From contig NC_090128.1 in assembly GCF_040581485.1 (NCBI RefSeq), positions 8,308,001 through 8,372,000 of the forward strand: DNA of 64,000 nucleotides, written 5' to 3'. The notes under the pieces are model-generated. The model ran no database searches. It was not told where the DNA came from and was given only the letters and a program-made list of their open reading frames with translations. The position numbers and the translations under genes were made by a program. This document shows, piece by piece, positions 23,187-36,881 of this stretch (position 1 is the first letter of the stretch; every line of letters starts with the position of its first letter). The stretch comes from Linepithema humile. Lineage: Eukaryota > Arthropoda > Insecta > Hymenoptera > Formicidae.

Positions 23187-23223
23187 CAACTGAACTCGAA
23201 GAGTGTGCGCGCGTATAAATATT
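23187..23223 (-). promoter_or_regulatory. TATA element with minus-strand Initiator at -30
   Basis: On the minus strand TATTTATA occupies 23221-23214, and TTCAGTTG (23194-23187) provides an Initiator with A+1 at 23191, 30 bases from the first TATA base. Read on the plus strand the same element is TATAAATA, the stronger TATA orientation, but no Initiator lies 30 bases downstream in that direction. TATA at -30/-31 plus TCAGTY is the classic arthropod core promoter. Transcription would run towards the 117-codon frame ending at 22752. Confidence 0.3.
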
Positions 23224-25400
23224 GGCTCGCATAGAAGTTCGCGAAGATCGCGTAGTCTAAGGATCGAGCGTTTCGCGTAGAAACTCGATATTTCACGCAG
23301 GTGCGTAGACATCGTGGAAAGTTTGTAATTCAAGAGCGCTCGCGACGTTTTGTAAAGAAACATAGACGCCGCGAAGTGAAATGGGAAAATAGACAGCGCG
23401 AGGAGCGCGTGATCTCTCCCGTCAGCTACGTTGGCCGTAGCGCCAAGATTAATTTAAGGCTTCAACATTTCTTGCGCGATCTGCTTCGAGAGGTACCTAC
23501 ACACATCCGTTTTAGTTCCGCAACGTACGCCGGAAACTCCCGGCCGCCGATAGAGTGCCTAATCGTCCGACTATCGCAGTTGACGCGCGACAGTGTGCAG
23601 GCACGATAACGACGACGTCAATCGTCGTTGCATCGTCGCGATCGAACTCACGTTGACGATCTTGCGCGCAGCGCAACTTACGGAGCGTACAATCTCCGCG
23701 TGCCGGACTCGAGACGAGTCTTGCGGATTGGCGTGAAAGGGGAGTGACCGATCGATCGTCGTAATAAGGGAGCTCTGCGTAGAGGTGACGGGCTAAAGCG
23801 CCCATCCTGCCGGAAAAAGGGCTTCGCTCTCGCGAGGAAAAGTGGACGGCGACCCCTCCGCTTGTTCGCGCGATGGGAGCGAACGATCCTCTCCTCGGCA
23901 GAGGGCATCGAGGCGCGTAAGAAGCTTCGTAAGGGACCGTCCTTGAGACAAACAAGCCCTTTTCATCCGAGAAAATCGCAGACGAGCTTTCCGCATCGAG
24001 GCTTCTACCGACTACCGCGACCTCGGGGCGAAGCGCGGGGGATTAATCCTCGGGCGACGGGCATCGTTTAATATCCTGGACCTGGAAACGGCTGGCGCTC
24101 TTTATCGCACTCCGTTGTACTTGGGTTGTTCTTTGTCGTCGACGCGGTGGCCTCTTCTCCTCCTCCTCGCGCCAACTCGACGCAGTCTCTTCGTCATTCC
24201 TCAATTACGTCTACGCGGTGGTCCCCGCATTCTGGCTGCGTATCTCGCCAACTCGATCGTCAAGAGTACCGCACACGAGAGATATCTCGCAGTCGTAATT
24301 AAGGATACAATTAATGGCCCGCCAATTAAATATAATTAACCGGACGATCGGAACGCTGCGACCCACGTCTGCCAATTAGCGCGTTAGCACCTTATCGATC
24401 ATCGACCGCCATCCTCCCCGCGGTACGTCTTGACCGATCGAAACAATAAGAACGATTGTAGGCGATTGCTAGTCGATGCGCAAGGCCTCGAAATAGAATC
24501 GGAGAGAGGGACAGCAGTTTGAGTGGACGGGAGCATTGTACGGAGAAGATTTGGAGAATCGAGATAACGCGTTAACGAGGGACGATTAACGGCCTCTCGA
24601 GGTCGATGACGTGTCGCTGCCTCGGGCAATCCTCGGGGCAATGCTTTTCCACATGACCACTTCCGATAAAGCGGTCAAACGCTTCTGAAGCATCGACTTT
24701 TATAGCAATATACACGAACTGAGAAGGCGGGCGTACTTGTTAAGAATATTTAGCGGAAATACCATGAGAATAGTTCCTCAAGCAGCGTCGATTGTCGCGT
24801 TGAATCAGCTTGCCGAAAAGAATCACGGACCGAGCGGCTTTTTCACAGTGCTTTTGTCCGGATCGATTCGTTCGGCGCGACAGTGATTCTCGACGGACGA
24901 TTTTCCTGCCAGACCTTCACTGCCCGCTGCGCCCGAAAGTCCGTCTCTCACCACAGAAATACGATTTCCAGGCGGGAAGTCATCGAAGGAGCTCCGGCAG
25001 GGCGAGAAGCAGCGAGGGGAAAACGTCGCGCACGGAAGGAGGAGCAGAGAATGCCAGCAGGGTGCACGTGACGAACGGGACTTCCCTCCAGATTCGCACG
25101 GTGAGTCTCCTCTCCTTAATCGTATGCGATTTCGCGAGCGCGCCTCTCGCGAAGAACGAAATAACGTTTCTCCGCGAGAATCTCCCTCGTAGCTCGTCAC
25201 GGTGGCGCGGAGAAATTTCCGTGTGCGCTCGTCTCATCTCCGCGAACTTAAGCTGCAAGGTATTTTCTACGGCGTGGGAGCTTGTTCGGCTGATTCGTAG
25301 TCGCGCGTGTGTTCGCGCATTCTGCGCGCGAGATAGGCGATTGAGGTTCTTGGAGGATGCATGGGGTGTAATTAATGTTGCATCGTCTAACTAGACACGC

Positions 25401-28400
25401 TTAAGTCGCGATTCGAGCTGTACGCTATTGACTCAAATAACGATTTAAATTAATTTCGTGGGCGTAGAGCACAGTGTTGGCACGGAGAAGCGCTTAAGGC
25501 TCGCTTTTACAAAAGTAAATCCCCCTTCTTTGTCCATGTTGCGCACAACATAATCTTATAAGAAGCAGTGAGTCGCATAATCGAGCCAACTTAATTTCCG
25601 TGCTTTACGTAGTCTGCGATTTATCATTCAAACACATGTTTCATATTAAACAATATGAATCGACACGCCAATCGACAAATGCGAGCACAAATGACGCCTC
25701 GCACAGAACCGAAATTTCACAATTGCCGTGGCAGTGTTGAAAATGGAACGTAAAACACCACACTTTGTCTCGTCTTTGCCGCGCACAAAAAATTTAACAA
25801 GTTTCGAAATAAATGAAACTCGCTGAGAGATAAAATTATGAAAAAATTCCAAACTAGATATTAAGTTTTATTTGAAATGTTTCGAATTTATACAAGGTGT
25901 GTGTCTCGATTTGCATATTTCCGACGCCAGGTCGAGTCAAGTTCCGAAACAAGAGCGCGGCGAACACGACTATCGATCTCGCACGTAGCCGCGATTAATT
26001 ATTTCAGCGAACGATAACTCCGCAGTTCGTAGTAAGGCGTTCGACTGTCCCACGGGGAATGCCGCGGAAGCGCGTAGTACCAAGGCTCAGTTCTCGCGCG
26101 GTTCGTAAAGCCGTGTAGCGGAGAAATATACAGATTCCACGACGAGGCAATTTCGCTGCACCTGCGTCCGCGGAGGGGCGGAGAGTCGACCGCGATATTA
26201 AGGGCCTCGTGTCCTCGCTCATTACGCCACCTGAGAAAACCACATCGTACGTTTCGGCTTATCTCCATTAGGCGAACGGGAATTGCTCGGGCCGAGCCTC
26301 GTGGCGTAAAGCGTCCGTCTATATAATTCGTATGCGTGCGTATGCGCGCGCTCGTATACTCTCCTCATTAAAACCACTCAGGCCTGCATATTTATCGACG
26401 AAATTGGTTTAAAACGATATTTGTATCGTTTAAATCGTTTGAAAGTAAAAAGCTGTGAATATATAATCGGTTTGCAAGACACAAATTATAGTAAGTGATT
26501 GCTGTAATGCGCACCTGTATATATAAAGAACGACATTATCCAATTTTGTTTTATAAAAACTATATAATTATGATAATAGACGCTGTGGGTATTTATTTGT
26601 TAACGAAACAAATAGAAATGTGCTACTTTGGTCGCCTGATATGTTACCATGCAGAGCTTTATAAAAAAATATATATTTTAGAAAAAGATATCAGCATTCG
26701 TCGAAAGTTCAGCAAAGTTCTTTAAGAATAGTTGATTTAAAAACAATTATTAAGTAATTTAACATATTTATCAATTGAAAAACACTGATTTGATTTGAAA
26801 TCTCAAAATCTGATTAATTATGCTACTTAATTATCGCTGCTGTCAATTATATCGTCGCTTGAGAGATTAATTACAACCTTTACACGTACTAATTTTAAAC
26901 ACGTACTAAATTTAAAACTACTGGGGTGCCTCGGTTTTGTCGCGATGTTCAAGTTTCGTCGCCGGTATTATTTTTTGTGAGTTTCGATCCGAATGACAGA
27001 AGAAAAGTTATCGAGCAGCGATGGCGCGGTATCCTAAAAAGCGCTTCCCCTTAACGAGCGGGATCAGCGACAAAGTTCTGAGTTATGTTCCAACTTCTGC
27101 AGTCGGTCGATCCACGTCGCGCTTCACTCCGCGTCCTGATCGTATTGCATAATGACAGTCGCGTCGCTAGCTCTGCTAACGTTGATTGATACAAAACCAT
27201 GGAAATCCTCTGATTAAAGACACTTTTGCATTCACGACGGACTTGGAGATCAATGTTCGGCAACGAGTACACGATTATGGCGATGGCGATCCCTTTATTT
27301 TCGATTCGACACGCGAGGGCGATCGAAACGAGGAAGTGGTAGCTCTAGATTACTTTTCTCTCTGTCAATTATGTAGAGCATTATTGCATTTTTGTCGTCA
27401 AGTTTATCAACAATTTGTAATCAAAAATTACATTGACAACTCAGTACTAGTATTTGTTAGTAAAAAATATATTGAATGCTTTCGAAATTGAATTGAAAAA
27501 ATTTGACTACAAAGAATTTTGCTGAATTTCCCGATGTTTTAATTTTGTTATATTAAAATAACTGAAATTTTATATTGCATGTAGCGAAAATTTCTATCGA
27601 TGTCGTTGTAAATGAAATTCCATTGTGCTGTAAATCAATCGTTAAGAGTTTTCATCTCGTTAAATTTTGCAGTCATTATTAGCAGAATTAATTAATTTTG
27701 ATATCAGATTTTTATTGTCCTAACAGGTTTTTCTCCATTAACTTTAAATTTAAGCAGAAGTTCTTATTACGTAACGAGGCGATCTTATTACGTTCGATTT
27801 ACTTTACTCGTCGAGTGTCTTCCAAGACAATCGACGGCAGCGGACTTATCACTACTTATTCATTTTTTAATTTAATAATAACACACAATAATGACGGGAA
27901 TAAATGGCCAATTATATTGTTTAATAGCCTGGTAAATGCAATATTTCTTCAGACAGAATACTCGGACATTCTTGTTATAAATTCTTGTAAAACAAGCTTG
28001 AATAATAAGATTCCCGAAGCTCAACGCTAACTTCGAGTTTACGTAAAACACTCGCTCGGGCAAACAGGAGCACGGAATTTTCAATTTATTGAGCAAATGT
28101 TTACTGTGAGACTTCTTAGTCGTCTATATTAAGAAACGAATTACAGTACAGCTGATAAAATTCTATGCCGCCGTTAAAAGTTAGATACGCATGCGAGTTG
28201 TTGCGCCAACTATGAGCTCCGTGCTTTCGTTTATCGGCGAGCAAATAAGCGTGAGAATATTGACGTGCCGATGCCTCATTAACGCCTCCCATAATCGATA
28301 CTCTGGGCGCCCGTCGTCACCAGCGTCGAAAATAAATGCGCGCGTCGCCCCGTGTCCCGAAACGAGCGGTGTTGTAATCAGAGTGGCCGAACGACAGACA

Positions 28401-31400
28401 GGAAATAATAAGTCTTCGCAAACGGTCCTGTTTACAAGCTTTTTTACAGAGCAATCGAATTTTCGGAGACACCGTCGCGCGTCTAGCGTCGTCGCGTCTA
28501 ACTCCGCGCATCGGACTTTCCGCCTGACATTTACTGTTTCATTTAGAAATTGAAGAGCTTAATCAGAGACACAGAAAGCTTCTTCCCCAGTCAATAAATG
28601 TTAATGTTTACACGCTTTGCAATTGAGAATACATATCTTTTTTTTTATTTTGTTAATGTCTCGCGATAATTAAGACATTAGTTTTAATTCGTAAAACAAG
28701 TCAGCTAAAATTATGGATGAAATAGGAATTCACATTATGAAGAGATTATTTTTATAGAATGTTTCTTTTACGGACTAAATAATATACGTAAATACATGTG
28801 AGAAACGATGTAACTAATTTCGCCTTAATCACGCAGCTTATTTGTCTTTCGTATATTTTTTCGATACATCTCTGATGCATTTTAGACAGGCAAATATATT
28901 TTTCTAATCTTACGCGATAATCTCAAGGAAAATAGAAAACCCAATAATGCAATTCATTCACGCGGCTTAAATAAACTCCGCGTTAATCCACAAACAAATG
29001 ACACTTGCGAAAAGCTCGTCGATAGAACACGAAGTCTTATCACTTCAACTGCAATAGAGAGACGGCAGGTTTATTTTCTCGTCAAGATTATTTTATAAAT
29101 TTGACGACACACACGTACGTACGCAGAGAGTCGAGACAGACGCGCAGCGCCTTTAATCCGTCTCGCATTAATCACCGAAGCTTATTTTTCCCTCGTGTGT
29201 TCTTTCGACACAGTCTCTGTGTGACACGCTCGGTACACGCCCGCTCCGTAAATCGTTCCCAAACGAGTTCGCGTACCGTGAAATAGGAGGTCGGTCGCGC
29301 GGCCCGGCGCGACGCGGCGCGGAAACCGCGAGCGGAAGGCTGGCCTCGCGGTTAAAGACCGCGCGTTAATCCAGTCGCTAAGTATTATTTAGTGTCGGCG
29401 ACCGCTGACAAGTCGATCTAATTTATACTCCGACCGGACGAAGGCATCCTGTGCCCGCAGAAATACGCGCGGCGAGTTACGTTCGCGTGACTGTCGTTTA
29501 CGAGTCGCGCTGAATGCTCTGGAGACGTTCCAAGTACGACCGAGATGCCAACGGAACGAATGCACACTGGCGATGTTTCGACTCGAATGGTTGTACTATT
29601 TCGGATATTTTAGATAAATTCGAACGATACAAAGCTCTCAATTTTCAAAGTTAAAAATTTTTGATATCTCTAAAATGTTCGAGCTTTTACCGCTAATGGC
29701 GAAACATAGAACGCCTTTATCCGTGTTACAAAGTATAACAGTTGTGTTTAAAAAGATAAAAGTGATACAAAAATAGAAAGATAAAAAAATTTGGAACTGT
29801 TACTTTATTACAAATAAAAGAAGTTTCGTATAATTAATTTATTAACATTCTCGCTTTGCGATAAATTTTGTATGATACGGTTTTCATGCGAAGTGAACAT
29901 CTGAAAATTTAAATTAGCGTACCGGAATAATAAATCATGCGGGTGCTTCCGGGTCGCAGAGAGATGCGTTATTTTAGTATATCGGATCAAAACCACCGAA
30001 TTTATGTATCGACTCGATTCCGGTCGTTGATATCGCTCGCGATTTATCGCGCAGCATCAACGGCGTCGACGTGGACTCGCGCTCTGGCATCGGACGGAAC
30101 TCTGCGCTCGCATATCGCGACTTCTCGGACAAAGGCGAGCAGATCGGCTCTCATCCTGCGATAATTATGCAAACGGAGGTTATCGACCGATGCGGCGCGG
30201 TTTGGATCAGCGCCAGAATAACTGAGATTTTCGAGAAAACACAGTGCAGTGACTAACGATTATTACATATTTATCGCTCGTTATAGTGAACTACGTGTAA
30301 ACGCGAGCGCGCTTGCGCCTGCTTAATTAGCTCGGTACAAATGACACGACTATTACGTTTATAATAACGCGCATTACGGGATAATACAAATAATTGCTCG
30401 CGCTCGTTAACCCGCGCTTCCACTTTACGGATAAACAACGAACCTTTCTGTTCTTTCCATCCTTATCGCAATTCCGGTATGTGAAAGATCCACGTATTTC
30501 TCATTTACATCAGTTAAACTTTTTCTCTTTTAATAAACCATGAATTTTTTTGTTAATATTTAATATATTTTTTTATATCAAACAGATACGCTTTTTACGT
30601 GACCAGAAATAGTTATGGTTTTTCATTAAATATAGCTTTATGTAACGTGAAAATGGAGAAAACTTATAATCCGATTTTATTAGAAAAATTATTACTGCAT
30701 TTTTTTACGCTTTACACGTGTCTTGAATTTAAAGCTGCACTCGAATGCTTTTATATAAAAGCCGTCAAAGCTACACACAGCTTATGTTATTCATAGATAC
30801 ATAATCAGACTTGTGTACAAACATGTTGGTAGGATTCTCGGATTATTACACGCGCTCTTCCTCGCTACGCGCGTTTCACCCTTTCAACCAACTTGCTCTC
30901 AAGCCGTCGCGACCCAAACTCCCACCTGAACCGACAGCTTCCTGGCGAGCCTCGACGGAGACTTCCTCGTGTTGCGGCTCGAGTGCGTGTCTGCTCGTCT
31001 CACTCCACTCTCGTTTTGTTTGCGCAACGCGGTTACTCGAGGGGACCACCGAGGGTCCAACACTGCGACACGAACCTTGGCCTCTCCTCAAAAAGAACAA
31101 TCTCGGCGAGACAAAGATTGCGCGACACAAGCAGGAACGAACTCAAAAGTAACGAAGCAATAATTTTGCGCAACTTTTGAAAATACTCAGTCAGTTTTTT
31201 GTGAACTATATAAGAAATATAAGACTTGAACTTTGCAATTCTTGGAAGAATTATTGTAAATTTATATTTAAAGTACGCATAAAAAGTCGCAAGATACAAA
31301 AAAAATCGACGCATTCCAAAACGCACAAAATTATTCTGGTTCCGTGAAATTTGGCTTTCACAAAAGCTGCTTGCAACCTTGAGACGTCGATTCTTCTATC

Positions 31401-31710
31401 AAACAGCGTCTTTTTACAACAATAAACAATCTAATATCGTGATGTAACTGTGTATAATGTATAAAAAAATATCAAAAAGAAAGAGCATCACCGTTCCATT
31501 TTTACGAGAGGAAGGAGGAGAAAGGTAGAGAGTTAGGCTCGGCCTCTGCAATCAAACAACGATCTACGCCCTTAATGACCGACTGACTGTTGTTGCTTCT
31601 TGATTCGTTTCGCGGGGTGTGGCGGTTCGTTCGCGTTGCGTGGGGTTGAAACAGCTGCGAGTGACACCCCTGTATGCTTGTACCCTGTGTCGCGGTGTTG
31701 CTTTCCACTC

Positions 31711-31716
<6 letters not shown>
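25401..31716. other. Non-coding mosaic sequence, no gene recognised
   Basis: AT-rich islands occupy about 26400-26910, 27470-27720, 28560-28930, 29640-29900 and 30520-30700. CpG-rich stretches are strongest at 29290-29480. The longest frames are about 110-120 codons and unrecognisable. No tRNA B-box, transposon end or tandem array was found. Confidence 0.6.

Positions 31717-31770
<54 letters not shown>
31717..31770. repeat. (CT)27 microsatellite
   Basis: This is a pure TC/CT run of 54 bases. It inflates open frames on both strands, including a 242-codon plus-strand frame (31619-32347) whose centre is only Leu-Ser repeat. Confidence 0.98.
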
Positions 31771-31779
<9 letters not shown>

Positions 31780-31781
<2 letters not shown>

Positions 31782-33815
31782 CGCACCCCGTCGAGCCTTT
31801 ATCGCTCTCTTTTCTCCGTCTCTCTTCCTCTCCAACGCCGTCGACAGCCCCATACATAATTACCGCGACTACCACTCGCGTCTGCGAAATTTGCATTATC
31901 GAGCCGCCTCCCGTGCGACGGGCGGGACCGAAATCCTGCAACGTGATTATTAAGGAATCAATCACACACACACACTTCCTTTCTCTTTCTCGTAAAATCT
32001 CCTTGTTGACCGGGAGTGCTCGTCACAAGTACCGTCATCGTTCCGATTCCATTGTGCTCGCTAATAGGATTTCAGAGTGTTTCAGCCAGTTACTTCGTCG
32101 ACGTTATTTCAACGGATCGAGTCGCGGGCCGCGCCTAGGATTTCGAAAGTGGGAGATTAGTCGCGGAAAATTCGGCCGATCTCTGCTTGCACCGGCGCGT
32201 TCTGAAATTTATTCAGGCGCCTTTGTACATCCAAATAAGTTTCACGATAGATTTGCTCGAGTCGGCAGACTCTACAAATGCGATATAAATCTACAATCAC
32301 CGATTTGTCTCGCTATCTATTTGCTCAGTTGTTTATGTAAAGATTGAAGTTTGAAGAAAAAAACGAAGGATTAAAGTTGAAATATAATAATATTACAATT
32401 TTATAAAACCCGTGGTTTCCGCTCGATAACGTTCGTAATAAAGTTACGCCGAAGAAAATAATTTATCGGTACACGCGTGCCACTTTGTTGCACGAGTATC
32501 GTTTCTTGTAAAGAATCCGTTCTCAGCTTCCTCGAAAGGTAGGTTTGCTCTCCTCTTTTTAGGCGCATTGAATTTTTTCTTTATTCATAGACGCCCGCTG
32601 TTACGTCTCGATATGTAACCATTAGGCGGGAATAAAGGCGGAAAACCGGATTCCTGCGCGACACTCTCGAGCGTAGCAGCGCGCTCGAGTATCACGTGTG
32701 TAGATACTTGACACGCAGCGCACACAACAAACGGAACTTTCGTAACTCCGCTGGGTCCTCCGCAGCGTTATTTATTTTACGCTCTTTCCGTCCGGCGAGC
32801 AGTTCCACCTCGTGAGAGCCGGGCGTTGGAGGCGTTCGTTCGCGCTGCGGGACGTCTTGTCGATCCCTTATCTTCCCACCTAAAGTTAGACGCGATATCA
32901 ATTATTATCACAATGGATTCGAATGAAGCGCGATTGTTCTGCGCGATGTACTGAGGAACACAACATTCCAGGCATGTAATTGTAGTGAAACTTGTTTTCT
33001 TCCAGCAACAATTTTTTTACAATATTTTATCAAAAACTTTTGCCTTCAACTTTGGAATTTTTTGTATATTTGTGAACTTTTTTTTTTAAAGGCTCGCAGC
33101 TTCGTTTATTTTTCTAACCCGACACAGCCCTTTCTCGAGCGGAAAATACCAGTCTTTTACATTGCTCTCCATTTTTCAGCTTTTAGAACTCCGCGCGACA
33201 TGCACTATGCATATGCGCACGGCATATCTCGCGGCGAGCAGATAAAATCGAATTAAAAGAATAATAATAACGCATTCTGTCTTCGTTACGTACATTGTGC
33301 ACACGCGAGAGCGGCATCTGTCGCTCTATGGGGGGGCTCGATGGTGTACGTTCCGCAGTGTGATGCTCGCGTACCCACCCCTTCTTACCCCCTTCGACCC
33401 TGCCCACGCTCTATGTGGAAGCCGCGCGTAGTGGCGTGCCGGCGTAAGGGCGGCGAACGGTCGCGTTCGAACGAAATGAAACTGATATGTATGTAAATCA
33501 CTCGTATCTCTATGTATGAGAGCGGAAACGTTGTATGCCGCGCTTGCAAAGCGCGCGCCGTCGCGTATCGGATCGTACATCTCGCGACTTCGCTCGTCCG
33601 CGACTTTATTCGCTCGTAAACAAGCGAACTATCGCGGCCGAAATGAATTTACGCATTCGGCATCGGCGATCGCGGGCGAGAAGTGAATATTCGAACGATG
33701 TATCTCGCTAAAACTGAACGCTGGAGAAAGTAAAACCACTTTCTGCCGTTTGCTCGTTGTAGACGACTGCGATTGGGATGAATTATTTAAAGCGTGCGGA
33801 ATATTTCAAGATCGG
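31780..33815. other. Non-coding sequence, no gene recognised
   Basis: A short (CA)n lies at 31962-31976. AT-rich stretches occupy about 32340-32480 and 33000-33080, between CpG-rich sequence. No supported gene or RNA was found. Confidence 0.6.
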
Positions 33816-33818
33816 TTC

Positions 33819-33840
33819 TTTTTTTTTTTTTTTTTTTTTT
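33819..33840. repeat. Poly(T) tract, 22 bases
   Basis: This T22 run is followed by GG and a further T8. On the minus strand it reads as a poly(A) tract, but nothing on that strand next to it looks like a retroposed gene or LINE end. Confidence 0.95.
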
Positions 33841-33851
33841 GGTTTTTTTTT

Positions 33852-36525
33852 CCACATCGGACTTGATTTTTTAGTCCGGTTTGCTCGAATGATCGACAAG
33901 AGCGAAACGTGTGGATGTGTCTTCACGTTCTGGGCGATACGTAATTTTTGCAGGGGGTACGTCATCGTTTCCTGCGGATGTTTTGCAGATTCAACATCGC
34001 GAATAAAAGATACGCTCCGCTGGACCGCACCGCAGGCGCATCGCAATTCAATACGATCGGCGCACACCGCGCCGATGCAGGCATTCGCGGAATTACCGGC
34101 GGTTATTATCCGAGCCGCGATTGTCGTTGTTATTAATCAGTCGTTAACGCTCCCCGGTTCGTGTATCACAATTTATGCCGAATACCTTGCGTGCGCGGTA
34201 TACGTTACCGGAGTGTCGACATATTCAGTAGAAGCAAATACGCTGAAATGCGAGTACACAAATTCTAGGACGGCATCAATTTTAGAACAGAGATTAAAAT
34301 TAATTTACGCGACAGATGTGAACTTTATGGAAATACAATGACACTCATAAACCTGCACAAGTTTAATTATTGATATAAAATAATGTAAAAAATAACGTAA
34401 AAAGTTTTTGATATAGAAATACAAAAAAAAATTCTAAAAATGAAGAGAAAACATTATTTTGCTTTCGGCGCTCATCATAGAATTCGTGTATATTTTATGG
34501 AACACGCATCTGCGAGTTCATATCAGAAAATTCACTTTTAACGATGCATGTCGGCACACAAAAGCTCATTCATGCAATGTATTCAATTGCGGTCATCTGT
34601 TCACAATCATGTGTCAACAGTGCAGCGTCAGCTTTATCATTTGCTGAAAAAACGTTGCATTTATGCTTTATCGATTACAATTCTTCACGTGTGCTCAAAC
34701 GTCGTCTTTCCGAGACGGATTGTGCCGTGTTATCGAGCCGCACACGCAAAGTGTCGGCTGTCATCATCGAGCTTCGAGTGCAACAACTGCCGTTTGTTCC
34801 CGGTAGTCGCATAGGTTATCGGTCGTCTCGCATGAACGCGTCTTTGTTATCGCGAACGCGCGTGGCGCGATACGCGATCGTCGGAGGTGTTACGCTGTTG
34901 TCGCAGTAACGCTAATCGTCGTAATCGCTTGTTCCCTCGACTGACTGACGTGAGCTCGCGCACGCAAGGAGTACGATATATCGATTGCACGCGACGTTGT
35001 GTCCGCTGCGTGGCTTCAGGCTCTTTCGATATCGTTATCGCCACGTAAACGCGCAGGCATTCGTCGGGGCGCACAACGAAGCGTACTTGCGAATGAATGC
35101 GGGTCTGAAATAAAGACAGACTCTTCGATGAATTTGGATCTTGCTTAAATAAAAATATTGCATTGATAATAAAAAAAATACGATATAAAAAAAATATAAA
35201 CGACGATACTGATAATATTCCGTCTTCAAAGAGCGAATCGATAAGCTTGAAATTTGTTAGTTTTAGTTACTAATCAACTTTCCGCAGATAAAATCGCGAT
35301 GTTGCGTCAGAAGGAGGATAATTGGCTCCGCGGTGGAAACCTCCGATCGCTATAAATAGGAAATTACGTTCTAAACAACTTCTCTCCGGGTTTCCAGAAC
35401 AAAATAAAGTCGGCAAAACCCCGGGGGCCACGTTTCCCTACGCCACGAACCGTCGCTTTCTCACTTACAAGCGTCGACTTGCCACTCACCGAAATTACTT
35501 TCGCGCAATCGAATCCGACTTCGGGTGGCGATGACGCTGTCGCGCCGCGAGGGTCGAGACAACAGGCTCTTCAGAGACGCCCCACGACACACTCGGTGCG
35601 AAACAAGATTAACCTTAGAAATAGCGCTCCGAAAAGTACGTAGGATTTTCCTCGTGTTTCGCTGCAACTTCATTACTCTACTTAGTACTTTTACATCGTA
35701 CTTTCGCAAATGATTAAACGATGCATTTATAGACGCGCTGTGATAACTACAAAATCAAAATTCTTTGTGTTATTCTAACGATTTCTAAGCTATTCTTTAT
35801 ATTTTAAGACTTACTTATTTTGTAACATCAATTTTAATATCTTGTACAAGCAAAAAGTTTGATAACATCTTTGATGAAGAAAAGCTTAGGTTTCCAAAGT
35901 TTGAGAAGTAAGATACTTTCCATTTCTCGTCTCTTTTGGCTTATTACGGCGACGAAGTCTTTTCTTTTTCTCTCTGTCGCCTCTCATCGCGTCGTCAGGC
36001 AAACAGCTTGAATAAACGCCCGTGATTGGATCGGATGTATGCGCATCTGGCTACTAAATAAGGGGTGGGTCCTGATTTTTTGTCGACTGCATCAGCCAGA
36101 GATCGAACTTCCACCCCCCGCTGAATCTCGAGCCTTGGAAGCGCGCCCTTCTTCGTACGTAAATTCAGTCAGCCTCCCGCGATTCTCTGCGGCTTCACCC
36201 TTCTTCATCCCTTTTCTCCCAAACCGATTTCCATCATGGGGGTACAATAACGTTACAGCAACCACTTTCTGCTTTTTTCACGGACTCGATACTGGCGAGA
36301 TTGTGAAGAAAAATGGCTCGGCGATGATAACAACTAAAGCATTTATTATATAACTTGATGTACGTATAAAGATTGACCTCGATAGAAGCAGCAGCTTTCA
36401 AATTTGATAATATAAAGGATTTCGTGATGTTTTGCAGAAAACTTGAGGAATGCGTATTTGGAGTTGACTTTTCTATTAGGAAAATGTTAACCGAATTATA
36501 AAGTTATATGAAATTGTAAATTAAA
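33852..36525. other. Non-coding mosaic sequence, no gene recognised
   Basis: A 187-codon plus-strand frame (33778-34341) begins with translated poly(T). The rest has no recognisable motif, and the length is compatible with chance. TATAAATAGG, a strong TATA match, lies at 35351-35360 but has no Initiator at the expected distance. AT-rich islands occupy about 34340-34450, 35140-35220 and 35720-35900. Confidence 0.55.
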
Positions 36526-36527
36526 GA

Positions 36528-36535
36528 CTCTCTCT

Positions 36536-36571
<36 letters not shown>
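36528..36571. repeat. (CT)n microsatellite with TTTT interruption
   Basis: CT repeats are broken once by TTTT (about 36537-36541), with a pure run of about 30 bases after it. The tract lies in an AT-rich island. Confidence 0.95.
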
Positions 36572-36574
<3 letters not shown>

Positions 36575-36852
36575 TTTTAAGACTAAACTTCAAGAATTTA
36601 ACAAAATCTTACTTTGAAATTAATTTCAAGTGGGCTCCTCTTTATCTCAAGAGCATAGTAATGCGAAGCTTATCATGACATTTAAGGTTAATCGTTTAAA
36701 AGTTGTGGAAGGTAAATTTGCAATCAAATTTTTGCCCGAGAAAAATAAAATTTAACTGTAAAAGTCTGAAATTTATTTTAGAGTTCTAGAGTTTATTTTT
36801 ATTGAATTTTATATAAATGTAAATAATTGTTCAAATTTAGATTACTTAATTT

Positions 36853-36881
36853 TATATATATATATATATATTTTTTTTTTT
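36853..36881. repeat. (TA)9 followed by a T run
   Basis: Nine TA units (36853-36870) run directly into about eleven T. The tract lies in an AT-rich island. Confidence 0.93.

Larger units (their letters stand above)
22371..25400. other. GC- and CpG-rich block, possible promoter or 5' UTR region
   Basis: This is the most GC-rich and CpG-dense part of the window, with a pyrimidine-rich plus-strand stretch at about 22620-22720. A TCAGTC Initiator-type sequence lies at 22752-22757 without a TATA box, and CAG|GTGCGT donor-like sequence at 23298-23306. Long frames occur on both strands (217 codons at 22373-23026 plus; 194 codons at 24810-25394 plus), as expected where stop codons are rare. They contain no recognisable domain. 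A transcribed 5' region is plausible, but the sequence alone does not show which strand. Confidence 0.35.

Noticed and set aside
24810..25394. 194-codon plus-strand open frame with a GTGAGT inside (near 25099)
   Set aside because: A donor-like site alone is weak. The protein is unrecognisable and a 125-codon antisense frame overlaps.
31619..32347. 242-codon plus-strand open frame
   Set aside because: Its centre is a Leu-Ser repeat translated from (CT)27 and the flanks have no recognisable motif. Frames on the opposite strand are equally open through the repeat.
33778..34341. 187-codon plus-strand open frame
   Set aside because: It begins with translated poly(T) and has no family resemblance. 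The length is within what chance gives across six frames of 64 kb.
35351..35360. TATAAATAGG strong TATA match
   Set aside because: There is no Initiator-like CA at about 30 bases downstream, so it is not listed as a promoter.
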